A stretch of 35,502 nt of DNA from Alphaproteobacteria bacterium. GTDB taxonomy: Bacteria; Pseudomonadota; Alphaproteobacteria; Bin95. Under the pieces are notes generated by a model. That model did no database searches. It saw nothing but the letters and a program-made list of their open reading frames with translations, and was not told the origin of the DNA. Position numbers and translations under genes: made by a program. The stretch covers positions 1 to 35,502 of the forward strand of contig JAJEAZ010000082.1 of assembly GCA_022824105.1 (NCBI GenBank), read 5' to 3'. Shown here in pieces: positions 8,756 to 15,839 of the stretch (position 1 is its first letter; every line of letters begins with the position of its first letter).

Positions 8756-9910
8756 TCATGTGCCGGCGCCGGACATGGCCTTCGCCATCGCATCCCCGAC
8801 CCGCTCCGCGGCGGCTTCGATATCGCGGTCGGCGAGATGGGCATAGCGCAGCGTCATCCGCACGCTGGAGTGGCCCAGCAGGCGGGACACGACCGGCACC
8901 GGCACGCCGTTCATCACCGCATGGCTCGCCATCGTGTGCCGAAGGTCGTGAAGGCGGCAGTCCTCGATCCCGGCCTCGCGGCGCACGCGATGCCAGAGCG
9001 ACAGGTCCCGCCCGCGCGGGCGGGAGGCGTCCAGAGGCGAGGGGAACACGAAATCGCTTCCCCTGCGCGGCTGCCGGTCGAGAATGGCGCGGGCGCCGCT
9101 GCCGAGCGGCACGGTCCTCGGGCCCGTCTTGCTGTCGGCAAGGGCAAGCATGTCATCATGGACCTCGGTCCAGCGCAGCCCCATGATCTCTCCCCTGCGG
9201 CAGCCGGTGAGCAGCAGCAGCCGGATGATGTCCGCCTGCTGGCTGCGGCCCTCCCGGGCATGCCGGTCGAGCGCGGCATGAAGACGGGCGAGTTCCTCGC
9301 GCGACAGGAAGCGCGTCAGTTTCGGGCGCCGGTTGAGGGCGATGCCTGCTGCCGGGTTGGTTTCGATGTGGCCGCAAGCGACGGCGAAGTTCAGGACCTG
9401 GCGCAGGCAGGCGAGATGATGATTGGCGTTGCCCGGCGCGGTGCGGCTGCAGCGCTCGAACCAGCGCCGGATGGCGGCCTCCCCGATGCGGTCGAGCGGT
9501 TTCGCCCCGAAGACCGGCAGAAGCTGACCCGACAGCTGGTAGCCGATGTTCTTCTTCGTCGAAGCCCTGTAGCCGTCGAAATGGGCTTCCTTCCATGGCC
9601 CCGCGACGAAATCCCGGAACAGCGGCACCGGGCGCGGCAGCCGCGTCTTCCGTGCCGGTTCGGGGGCCGCCCGCCGGGCATGGTATTCCCTGCGGACCTC
9701 TTCCAGGCTCCTTGCCCCGACCGGACCGAGCGAGACGCGCTTCGTGCGCCCGCCGGCGTCGAGCAACAGGACCCAGCTTCGCCCGCCGGAGGGCCGCACC
9801 CGGACCCCGAGACCGGCAACGCGGTTGTCCCAGACCGTATATTCCCGCTCGCGCGGACGAAGACGGGCGACGGCCGCGTCGGTCAGCTTCATGCGTTCCC
9901 TGGCGGCCAT
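8756..9910 (-). CDS. Tyrosine recombinase / integrase (second of a tandem pair)
   Basis: 384 residues, normal for an island or phage integrase. The N-terminus (residues 8-75) resembles the Arm DNA-binding domain of P4-type integrases, followed by a core-binding region. The catalytic domain shows the full set: R238 in TGCRRGE, K261 in SKTGPRTV, HDLRH (H321, R324), H347 in LLGHSS and the nucleophile Y356 in TLRYAHL. It starts three bases after the stop codon of the other recombinase on the same strand, so the two are co-transcribed and probably coupled. It lies between the autotransporter gene, whose 3' end it faces, and the truncated hydrolase. It is expected to act on DNA as part of an integration/excision system; the site is unknown. 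Confidence 0.93.
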   Translation of the reverse strand: MAARERMKLTDAAVARLRPREREYTVWDNRVAGLGVRVRPSGGRSWVLLLDAGGRTKRVSLGPVGARSLEEVRREYHARRAAPEPARKTRLPRPVPLFRDFVAGPWKEAHFDGYRASTKKNIGYQLSGQLLPVFGAKPLDRIGEAAIRRWFERCSRTAPGNANHHLACLRQVLNFAVACGHIETNPAAGIALNRRPKLTRFLSREELARLHAALDRHAREGRSQQADIIRLLLLTGCRRGEIMGLRWTEVHDDMLALADSKTGPRTVPLGSGARAILDRQPRRGSDFVFPSPLDASRPRGRDLSLWHRVRREAGIEDCRLHDLRHTMASHAVMNGVPVPVVSRLLGHSSVRMTLRYAHLADRDIEAAAERVGDAMAKAMSGAGT

Positions 9911-9913
9911 GGG

Positions 9914-11038
9914 TCAGGCTCCCGCGAGCGCGGCGCCAACCGTCTCGGCCGCGTCCTGCACCGTCGCATCGGCAAAATGAGTGTATTTCAGCGTCGTCTC
10001 CGCCTTGCGGTGGCCGAGCAGCCGGCCGATGGCAAGCACGGTCTCGCCCCGCCGGAGCGCCAGGCTGGCTACCGTGTGCCGCAGGTCGTGAAGATGCACG
10101 TCCTCAAGGTTCGCCTCGGCTCGCGCCCTGTGCCAGAAGTAGTCCAGCCAGCCCGCGCTGCGGGGCCGGTCGCCTCTCGATACAGGGAACATCCAGCGGC
10201 CCTTCCGCTCAAGGCCGTCGATGACGGACCGGGCCGGCTCCGGGAGCCATACGGTCCGAGGCCCCGTCTTGCTGTCGCGCAAGAACAGACGGCCTTCCCG
10301 GTAGTCGGACCATTGCAGGGTGAGGAGTTCGCCCTTGCGGCAGCCGGTCAGGAGAAGGAGGCGCACGAGCGCGACCTGCTGCGGCCAGCGGTCCTCATGC
10401 GCCGTCAGCCTTGCGGACAGGCGGCGGATCTCGTCGTCCGAGAGGAACCGCTCGCGCCCCTTGCGGCGGTAGCGCCTGACGCCCCGGCAGGGATTGGAGC
10501 CCTCCGGGCGCAGGCCCATACGCTCTGCCTCCCTCATGATGACGGACAGCACCGGCATGGAACGGTCCGCCGCCGCCGGCGTCGCGCGCAGGCGGGCGAA
10601 CCAGTGCCGCACCTCCTGCCGGTCGATATCCGCAACCGGACGCCCGGCGAAATGCGGCATGATGCTGTTGTGCAGATAGCTGCGGTTCACATGGAGCGTG
10701 CCCGGCTTCCAGACCCGCTCGTGACGCCGGAATGCGGTCTCGGCAACGGCTTCGAAAAGCGTCTCGCCGGGCGAAAGCGGCGCCTCCTCGCCGCGCCTGA
10801 CGGCGGTGAGCATTTCGGCAGCCGCGGCCCGCGCGTCCGTGACGCTCATGGCCCCGGCTTCGCCGACGATCTTCCAGACGCGTTCGCCGCGATGCTGGCA
10901 GTGGATGAAGAACCGCTTGCGGCCCGAGGGCGACACGCGGACGCCGAAGCCCCTGAGCCTGCCGTCGCGGACCTCGCGGACCGACTTGCGGGGCTTCAGC
11001 GCCTTCACGCGCGCCTCGGTGAGGGTGGTTCCCGGCAT
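9914..11038 (-). CDS. Tyrosine recombinase / integrase (first of a tandem pair)
   Basis: 374 residues. The ATG at 11038 is preceded by GGGAGAA at a suitable distance. An Arm-type N-terminus (LTEARVKALKP, FGVRVSPSGRK) is followed by a core-binding helical region and the catalytic domain: R234 in TGCRKGE, K257 in SKTGPRTVW, HDLRH (H317, R320), H343 in LLGHRK and Y352 in TLKYTHF. All catalytic residues are intact. The two tandem recombinases share architecture but are clearly diverged, so they are not a recent duplication. Paired or triple recombinase genes (for example the three-gene RIT arrangement) are known in mobile elements; here only two are present. The gene is the closest to the presumed integration boundary at about 11140. 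Confidence 0.93.
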   Translation of the reverse strand: MPGTTLTEARVKALKPRKSVREVRDGRLRGFGVRVSPSGRKRFFIHCQHRGERVWKIVGEAGAMSVTDARAAAAEMLTAVRRGEEAPLSPGETLFEAVAETAFRRHERVWKPGTLHVNRSYLHNSIMPHFAGRPVADIDRQEVRHWFARLRATPAAADRSMPVLSVIMREAERMGLRPEGSNPCRGVRRYRRKGRERFLSDDEIRRLSARLTAHEDRWPQQVALVRLLLLTGCRKGELLTLQWSDYREGRLFLRDSKTGPRTVWLPEPARSVIDGLERKGRWMFPVSRGDRPRSAGWLDYFWHRARAEANLEDVHLHDLRHTVASLALRRGETVLAIGRLLGHRKAETTLKYTHFADATVQDAAETVGAALAGA

Positions 11039-11042
11039 AAGA

Positions 11043-11120
11043 TTTCTCCCGGCTCCGGTGGCAGCCAGGGAACGAAAGGGATTGCACCCCGCTTCCCCGG
11101 TTGCAGATTTTCGGGAGAAA
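11043..11120. repeat. Inverted repeat upstream of the recombinase pair
   Basis: TTTCTCCCG (11043-11051) is repeated in inverse orientation as CGGGAGAAA (11112-11120), 60 bp apart, between the recombinase start and the broken hydrolase gene. This is where recombinase arm sites or an autoregulatory site would be expected. The left copy overlaps the recombinase Shine-Dalgarno, so part of the match may be coincidental. Confidence 0.35.
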
Positions 11121-11151
11121 AAACGACGCTATGTCAGATAGTTAGCACCCA

Positions 11152-11523
11152 CTGGTGCGGATGCCGGTGTTCAACCGGTTGCAGGCGAGGGACTTCGACC
11201 TGATCGCGCGAACGACGCTGAGGGAAGGGGCCGATGGCGGCTTCGAACTCAGATGCCCGCCGGAATACGAAGCGCAGATGTTCGGGGAGTATTATTCCTG
11301 GTCGAGCATCACGGAAACAAGGGACGCGCCCTGCCCGGTGAAGGCGATCTCCGCCGATCCGACGATCGTCGGGACCTACCTCCCGGGAGAGGGCATGGAA
11401 GAACTGGTGCATGTTGACTACGACTTCGTCCCGGAAACCTCCCACCTGCACCAGATCGAAGCGCCGGACCGATGCCGCGAGGCGATGCTGGAGTTTCTGG
11501 ACGAGATCGGCGTTCAGGGATGA
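11152..11523 (+). pseudogene. 3' fragment of an alpha/beta hydrolase gene
   Basis: The frame (LVRMPVFNRLQARDFDLIAR...) encodes about 122 residues matching only the C-terminal part of an alpha/beta hydrolase. It contains a lid-like helical stretch, an APCPV strand and, near the end, ETSHLHQIEAPDRC, whose His is in the position of the catalytic His. There is no oxyanion or GxSxG nucleophile motif, and the frame is closed by a TAG at 11143-11145 just upstream. The 5' part of the gene is therefore missing exactly where the recombinase module begins, as if an element had inserted into it. A GTG at 11155 could allow translation of the stub but nothing suggests function. Its last ten bases overlap the convergent flavoenzyme gene. 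Confidence 0.7.
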
Positions 11524-13544
11524 GCGTCGGCGCCTGCGGAGCGGGCGAATTCGTGACCCGAATAGCAGGCCGCCGCGATGAGCCCCGGCGCGAGGCAATC
11601 GCCGATTCGCGTCACCGACCGGACGCCGGCGTCCTCCCACTCATGCCTGCGGGCGTCCAGGTCTTCCCATAGCCGGTCGTCCGGCAGGCGCGAGGTGACC
11701 GAAACCAGCGTCCCGCAAACCACTTCCTGCGTCCTGCCGGAATAGACGCATTCGACCCGGAGCCGGTCCGCCGACAGCCCGGCAAGCCCGTGCAGCGGCA
11801 CGATCTCGACCCCGAGCCCGATCAGCCGCTTCTGGATGCGCTCCTGTTCCAGCGTGTTTTCGGACCAGGGGGCGACGATGGGCGCCGGCGTCACGAAAAT
11901 CGTGCGATGCCCGGCTCCCGCCGCCAGTTCCGCAAGGACGCTGCCCATGTAGAACCTGTCATCGTCGAAGATGACGACGGGGCCGGGCGCCGCCGCGTCG
12001 ATGCCGCGCGTCATCAGGTCGTCCGGGGTCAGCACGGGCTTGCCGGCCAGGAACGGCAGGGGCGTCCTGTGTTCCCGGCCGACCCCGTCCGCGCGCCAGG
12101 CCGCTCCGGTCGCCAGAACGACATGGGGGCTCCCATATTCGAGGATGTCGGCGGCCGTCATCCGACTTTCGAGATACATCCGGGCGTCAGGCGACTGTCG
12201 AAGCTGCCCCAGCCGCCAGTCGCGCACCCGCGCCCAGGCCGCGAGGCCGGGAAGGCGGCTCTCCCGCGAAACCCGCCCGCCCCATTCCGTCCCGGCCTCG
12301 GCAAGCGCCACCTCCGCGCCGCGCTGGACAAGCGCCCTGGCGGCCTCCAGTCCTGCCGGCCCGCCGCCCACGACCAGGTAAGGCCCCTTGTCTTCAAGTT
12401 CCGGGATGGTTTCCGGATGCCAGCTGCGCCGCCATTCCTCGCCCATCGTGGGGTTCTGGGTGCAGCGTATCGGCACGCGCGTCCGGTCCCCCGCAACGCA
12501 GATATTGCAGCCGATGCACTCCCGGATGTCGTCGATGCGCCCGTCGCGAATCTTGTTCGGGAGAAACGGGTCGGAAATCGAGGGCCGCGCCGCGCCGATG
12601 AGGTCCAGAATGCCGCTCTTGACGGCGCGCGCCATCGTGTCCGGCGAGGTATAGCGGCCCACGCCGACGACGGGCTTGCTCGTCAGGGACTTCACGAAAG
12701 CGATGTAGGGCTCCTGGAATCCCTCCTCGGAAAAGCGCGAGGTCTGGCTGTCATTGGCCCAGTCCGACAGGTTGACGTCCCAGAGGTCCGGTTCGTCGGC
12801 GAGCGCCGCCACGATGTCGCGGCCTTCGCCGTCATGGGTCAGCCCGTCTTCGCCGAGCAGTTCATCGACGGCCAGCCTTATGGCGATCCCGCATTTGTCG
12901 CCGACGGCTTCCTTCGTGTCGGCGAGCACTTCCCGAAAGAGGCGCAGGCGGTTTTCGAACGAGCCGCCATATTCGTCCGTGCGGCTGTTGTAGCGCTTCA
13001 GCAGGAAGTGCTGGAGAAGCGTCAGATCGTGGCCGGCATAGACATAGACGATGTCGAAACCGATTTCCCTTGCGAGCAGCGCGGCGTCCCGGTGCCAGCG
13101 GCGGAAGTCCGCGATGTCCGCCTTGTCCATGCCCCGGGCCTGCAAGGGATCGTCGCTGTCCACGACGGCATGAGAGGGCGCCAGCGGGGGAACGCGGCTG
13201 AAGCGGTTGTTGGAGTGCAGCCCGTTATGGACGAGCTCGACCGCGGCGAGGCTTCCATGGGCATGGATGGCGTCCACCGTCAGCCTGAGCGCTGAAACGC
13301 CGGCCTCGTCCCACAACCGCGCCTGGTTGGAGGGTGAGACATCGGAGGTCGGGTGGATTTCCGTTTCCTGGGTGGAGACCACGCCCCAGCCCCCCTCGGC
13401 CTTGACGCCGCGGAGCGCGGCTTCCGACTCCGGGTAGCGGTGCCCCATGCCGGTGCAGTGCGGCACCTGGTAGAAGCGGTTGGGCGCGGTGACGGGGCCA
13501 ATCCTTACCGGCTCGAACAGGATGTCGTATCGGGGGTCCCGCAT
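11514..13544 (-). CDS. Trimethylamine-dehydrogenase-like FMN/4Fe-4S/FAD-fold oxidoreductase
   Basis: 676 residues from the ATG at 13544 (MRDPRYDILFEP), which aligns with the known start of trimethylamine dehydrogenase; the frame is open further upstream but without support. An Old-Yellow-Enzyme TIM barrel (1-340) keeps C30 in RFYQVPHC, the cysteine that binds FMN covalently in that enzyme, as well as H172 and an Arg near 223. A 4Fe-4S site follows (C343, C346, C349, C361) and then a dinucleotide-binding domain (GGGPAG, 393-398). Of the three aromatic residues that cage trimethylammonium (Tyr60, Trp264, Trp355 in the Methylophilus enzyme), only the middle Trp (W262) remains: position 60 is Glu, and the last falls in a loop that has lost Trp. 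An oxidative demethylase of another N-methylated or cationic compound is the best inference. It is the last gene of the minus-strand operon. Confidence 0.85.
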   Translation of the reverse strand: MRDPRYDILFEPVRIGPVTAPNRFYQVPHCTGMGHRYPESEAALRGVKAEGGWGVVSTQETEIHPTSDVSPSNQARLWDEAGVSALRLTVDAIHAHGSLAAVELVHNGLHSNNRFSRVPPLAPSHAVVDSDDPLQARGMDKADIADFRRWHRDAALLAREIGFDIVYVYAGHDLTLLQHFLLKRYNSRTDEYGGSFENRLRLFREVLADTKEAVGDKCGIAIRLAVDELLGEDGLTHDGEGRDIVAALADEPDLWDVNLSDWANDSQTSRFSEEGFQEPYIAFVKSLTSKPVVGVGRYTSPDTMARAVKSGILDLIGAARPSISDPFLPNKIRDGRIDDIRECIGCNICVAGDRTRVPIRCTQNPTMGEEWRRSWHPETIPELEDKGPYLVVGGGPAGLEAARALVQRGAEVALAEAGTEWGGRVSRESRLPGLAAWARVRDWRLGQLRQSPDARMYLESRMTAADILEYGSPHVVLATGAAWRADGVGREHRTPLPFLAGKPVLTPDDLMTRGIDAAAPGPVVIFDDDRFYMGSVLAELAAGAGHRTIFVTPAPIVAPWSENTLEQERIQKRLIGLGVEIVPLHGLAGLSADRLRVECVYSGRTQEVVCGTLVSVTSRLPDDRLWEDLDARRHEWEDAGVRSVTRIGDCLAPGLIAAACYSGHEFARSAGADAHP

Positions 13545-13581
13545 AGGTAGTGCCTTTCCCGAAAGCCGCGCGCATTCCGGC

Positions 13582-14634
13582 CTATCGGAAGTGCGGCGCG
13601 ATTTCTTCCGTGAAGCGCGACATCTGGTCCTTGACCTCTTCATGCGGCTTCAGGCCGTAGTTGAAGTAGAGCACGACCTCGTCGATGCCGGCCGCCTCCA
13701 CCAGCTTGAGGTCTTCGACGATCTGCGCCGGCGGGCCGATCAGCACCGAGCGGTTGGTGAGCTTGTCCGGCGACATCTCGCGCAGCAGGCGGCAGATCTC
13801 GACGAAATAGCGGTAGCTCGGCGGCGCGGTCGCCGGGTCGCCGGGGAAGGCGGCCACCAGCGCGTCCTGGAAATAGCGCACCAGCGCCTCGCGGCCCCGC
13901 AAATCCTCCGCCGGCGTGTCGGCGATATGGATGAAATAGGAGCAGACCGCCCGGCGCGGCGGCCGGGCGTGCTCGTCCTCGCAGGTCCGGCGGTAGATTT
14001 CCACCGCCTCGGCGAGCGAGCCGTAAACCATGGCGGCGGCGAAGGGGGCATAGACGACATGCCAGTCGCGCCTGGCCGCGAGTTCCATGCTGGGGCGGGA
14101 GAAGCAGGCGACATGGGGCCTCAGCGGCCGTTGCGCCGGTTTCGGGCGCACATCCACATTCTCGAAGCGCCAGAAGCGCCCCTCATGCGAGAACGGGCCG
14201 GTCTCGGTCCAGGCGCGCCAGACGATGTCCAACCCCTCGGCGAACGCCTCGGCCGAGTCCTCGAACGGCGCGCCGAAGGGGCCGTATTCCAGCCGGTCGT
14301 AACCGCGCCCGGCGGCGAAATCCACCCGGCCGCCGGAGAGCAGGTCGAGCGTCGCCCAGTCCTCCGCCACCTGCAGCGGATGATGGACCGGCAGCAGCAC
14401 CACGGCGGGCGCCAGCCGGATGCGCGAGGTGGCGCCGGCAAGCTGCGCCAGCAGCATGTGCGGCGAGGCGTTGACGCCCAGCAGGTTGAAATGGTGCTCG
14501 CCGATCCAGGCGGAATCGAGGCCGACGGCCTCGGCGTGGAGCGCCTGCTGGTAGATTTCGCGGACCAGCGTTTCGGCCGAGCGCGTATTGCCGGGATAGC
14601 GGTTGTCGGAAAGGGTGAAGTAACCGAACTTCAC
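13582..14634 (-). CDS. LLM-class flavin-dependent oxidoreductase (luciferase-like)
   Basis: 350 residues, the usual size for a luciferase-like TIM-barrel flavoenzyme. It begins with GTG (MKFGYFTLSDNRYPG). Family features include AWIGEHHF near residue 42, SRIRLAPAVVLLPVHHPLQVAEDWATLDLLSGGR (about 69-103), which forms the flavin-pocket strand and helix, and AAGRGYD. Members oxidise organic substrates using reduced FMN or F420; this subgroup (bacterial luciferase-like) usually uses FMNH2 supplied by a separate reductase, which is not seen here. It lies 7 bp after the hydrolase stop and 37 bp before the TMADH-like gene, consistent with one operon. Substrate unknown. Confidence 0.85.
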   Translation of the reverse strand: MKFGYFTLSDNRYPGNTRSAETLVREIYQQALHAEAVGLDSAWIGEHHFNLLGVNASPHMLLAQLAGATSRIRLAPAVVLLPVHHPLQVAEDWATLDLLSGGRVDFAAGRGYDRLEYGPFGAPFEDSAEAFAEGLDIVWRAWTETGPFSHEGRFWRFENVDVRPKPAQRPLRPHVACFSRPSMELAARRDWHVVYAPFAAAMVYGSLAEAVEIYRRTCEDEHARPPRRAVCSYFIHIADTPAEDLRGREALVRYFQDALVAAFPGDPATAPPSYRYFVEICRLLREMSPDKLTNRSVLIGPPAQIVEDLKLVEAAGIDEVVLYFNYGLKPHEEVKDQMSRFTEEIAPHFR

Positions 14635-14641
14635 GGGGAGG

Positions 14642-15541
14642 CTACGGCGCGCCGGTGCGGGCCCGGATGAAGGCCGCCGCCTCGTCTATGCCCTCCCTGG
14701 CGCGGTCGAGCAGACGGTCGAACCAGTGCCAGACATGGATCATCTCGTCCGCCACGGTGAGTTGCACTTCAACGCCTGCCCGGCGGGCCGCCTCGGCGAG
14801 CGACACCGAGTCGTCCAGCAGGACTTCCTCGCTGCCGACCTGCACCAGCAGCGGCGGCAGGCCCTCCAGGTCGGCGTAGAGCGGCGAGGCCCAGGGGTGG
14901 CGGCGGTCCGTTTCCGCGCCGAGATAGACGCCGGCCCAGCGCTCGATCTGGTCCTTCTTCACCATCGGGTCCGACCCGGCCTTGGCCGCGTAGGAGCCGG
15001 CTTCCAGGGTCATGTCCGTCCAGGGGGAGATGCAGAGCCCGCCTGCCGGCATGGGCAGCCCGTCGTCGCGCGCCTTGACGAGCGTGGCGACCGTCAGGCC
15101 GCCGCCCGCCGAGTCGCCGCCGATCGCCGCACGGGCCGGGTCGATGCCGCTCTCCAGCAGCCCCTGCCAGGCTGCAGCGCCGTCCTCGACGGCCGCGGGA
15201 AATGGATGCTCGGGCGCGAGCCGGTAGTCGGCCGAGAAGGCGTGACCGCCCGCGCCGGCCGCCAGCGCCGCGACCATGTGCCGGTGCGAGCGCGTGGAAC
15301 CCAGCACATAGCCGCCGCCGTGGAAATAGAGCAGGGCGCGCTTCGGGTCGGCGCCGTCGGGCCGCAGCCACTCGCCCGGAACGCCGCCCAAGGTCCCCTC
15401 TTCACGGGAGACGCTGTCCGGCAGCGGGAAGATCTCGACCGCGCGGTCGTATTCTTCCCGGAGGTCGGCGATGGCGGCGGTCGCGCCGTCGGGCCGTTCG
15501 GCGAGCTTTACCCGCAATGCGGCGATCGAACGGTCTTTCAT
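14642..15541 (-). CDS. Alpha/beta hydrolase, hormone-sensitive-lipase family
   Basis: 299 residues, typical of bacterial HSL (family IV) esterases. The oxyanion-hole motif HGGG is at 74-77 and the nucleophile S144 in GDSAGG. The acid Asp is in LLDDS (about 243) and the His is H269 in MIHVW, so the full triad is present. There is no signal peptide, so the enzyme should be cytoplasmic. ATG start at 15541, 22 bp after the MoaD-like gene and 7 bp before the LLM gene. In this context it probably cleaves an ester or lactone intermediate of the pathway; that role is inferred from position. Confidence 0.88.
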   Translation of the reverse strand: MKDRSIAALRVKLAERPDGATAAIADLREEYDRAVEIFPLPDSVSREEGTLGGVPGEWLRPDGADPKRALLYFHGGGYVLGSTRSHRHMVAALAAGAGGHAFSADYRLAPEHPFPAAVEDGAAAWQGLLESGIDPARAAIGGDSAGGGLTVATLVKARDDGLPMPAGGLCISPWTDMTLEAGSYAAKAGSDPMVKKDQIERWAGVYLGAETDRRHPWASPLYADLEGLPPLLVQVGSEEVLLDDSVSLAEAARRAGVEVQLTVADEMIHVWHWFDRLLDRAREGIDEAAAFIRARTGAP

Positions 15542-15563
15542 GGGATTGCTTCTTTCCGGCGGG

Positions 15564-15821
15564 TCAGCCGCCTTCCAGCTTCGGGATGAAGAACACCTCG
15601 CCGCCCGGCGGCACGGGCTGGAAATAGGCGGTCTCGTGCATCATGCCGTCTATGGCGACGGTGGTCTCTTCCACCAGGCGCTCGCCGAGGCCGGGGAAGC
15701 GCTCGTTCATCGCGCGGATGACATCGCGCAGGAGGCGCGCCTCGACCTCGAATTCGCGTACGCCCCCGGTGAAGGCGCGCGCGAACCCTTCGGTGAACCG
15801 GACCTGGACGGTCGGGCCCAC
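15564..15821 (-). CDS. MoaD/ThiS-like small beta-grasp protein ending in Gly-Gly
   Basis: 85 residues from a GTG at 15821, with GGGAG about 10 bases upstream. It has the features of MoaD/ThiS ubiquitin-like sulfur carriers: an N-terminal VQVRF strand, a helix with LRDVIRAMNERFPGL (50-64 region in the family), a TVAIDG strand and a final EVFFIPKLEGG. The C-terminal Gly-Gly is the residue pair that is adenylated and thiocarboxylated in this family. It lies 18 bp downstream of the molybdenum hydroxylase subunit, suggesting a link to that enzyme or its cofactor. MoaD proper normally sits with moaE or other cofactor genes, which are absent, so a dedicated carrier is equally possible. Confidence 0.75.
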   Translation of the reverse strand: MGPTVQVRFTEGFARAFTGGVREFEVEARLLRDVIRAMNERFPGLGERLVEETTVAIDGMMHETAYFQPVPPGGEVFFIPKLEGG

Positions 15822-15839
15822 GCGGCCCTGCTCCCGGTC

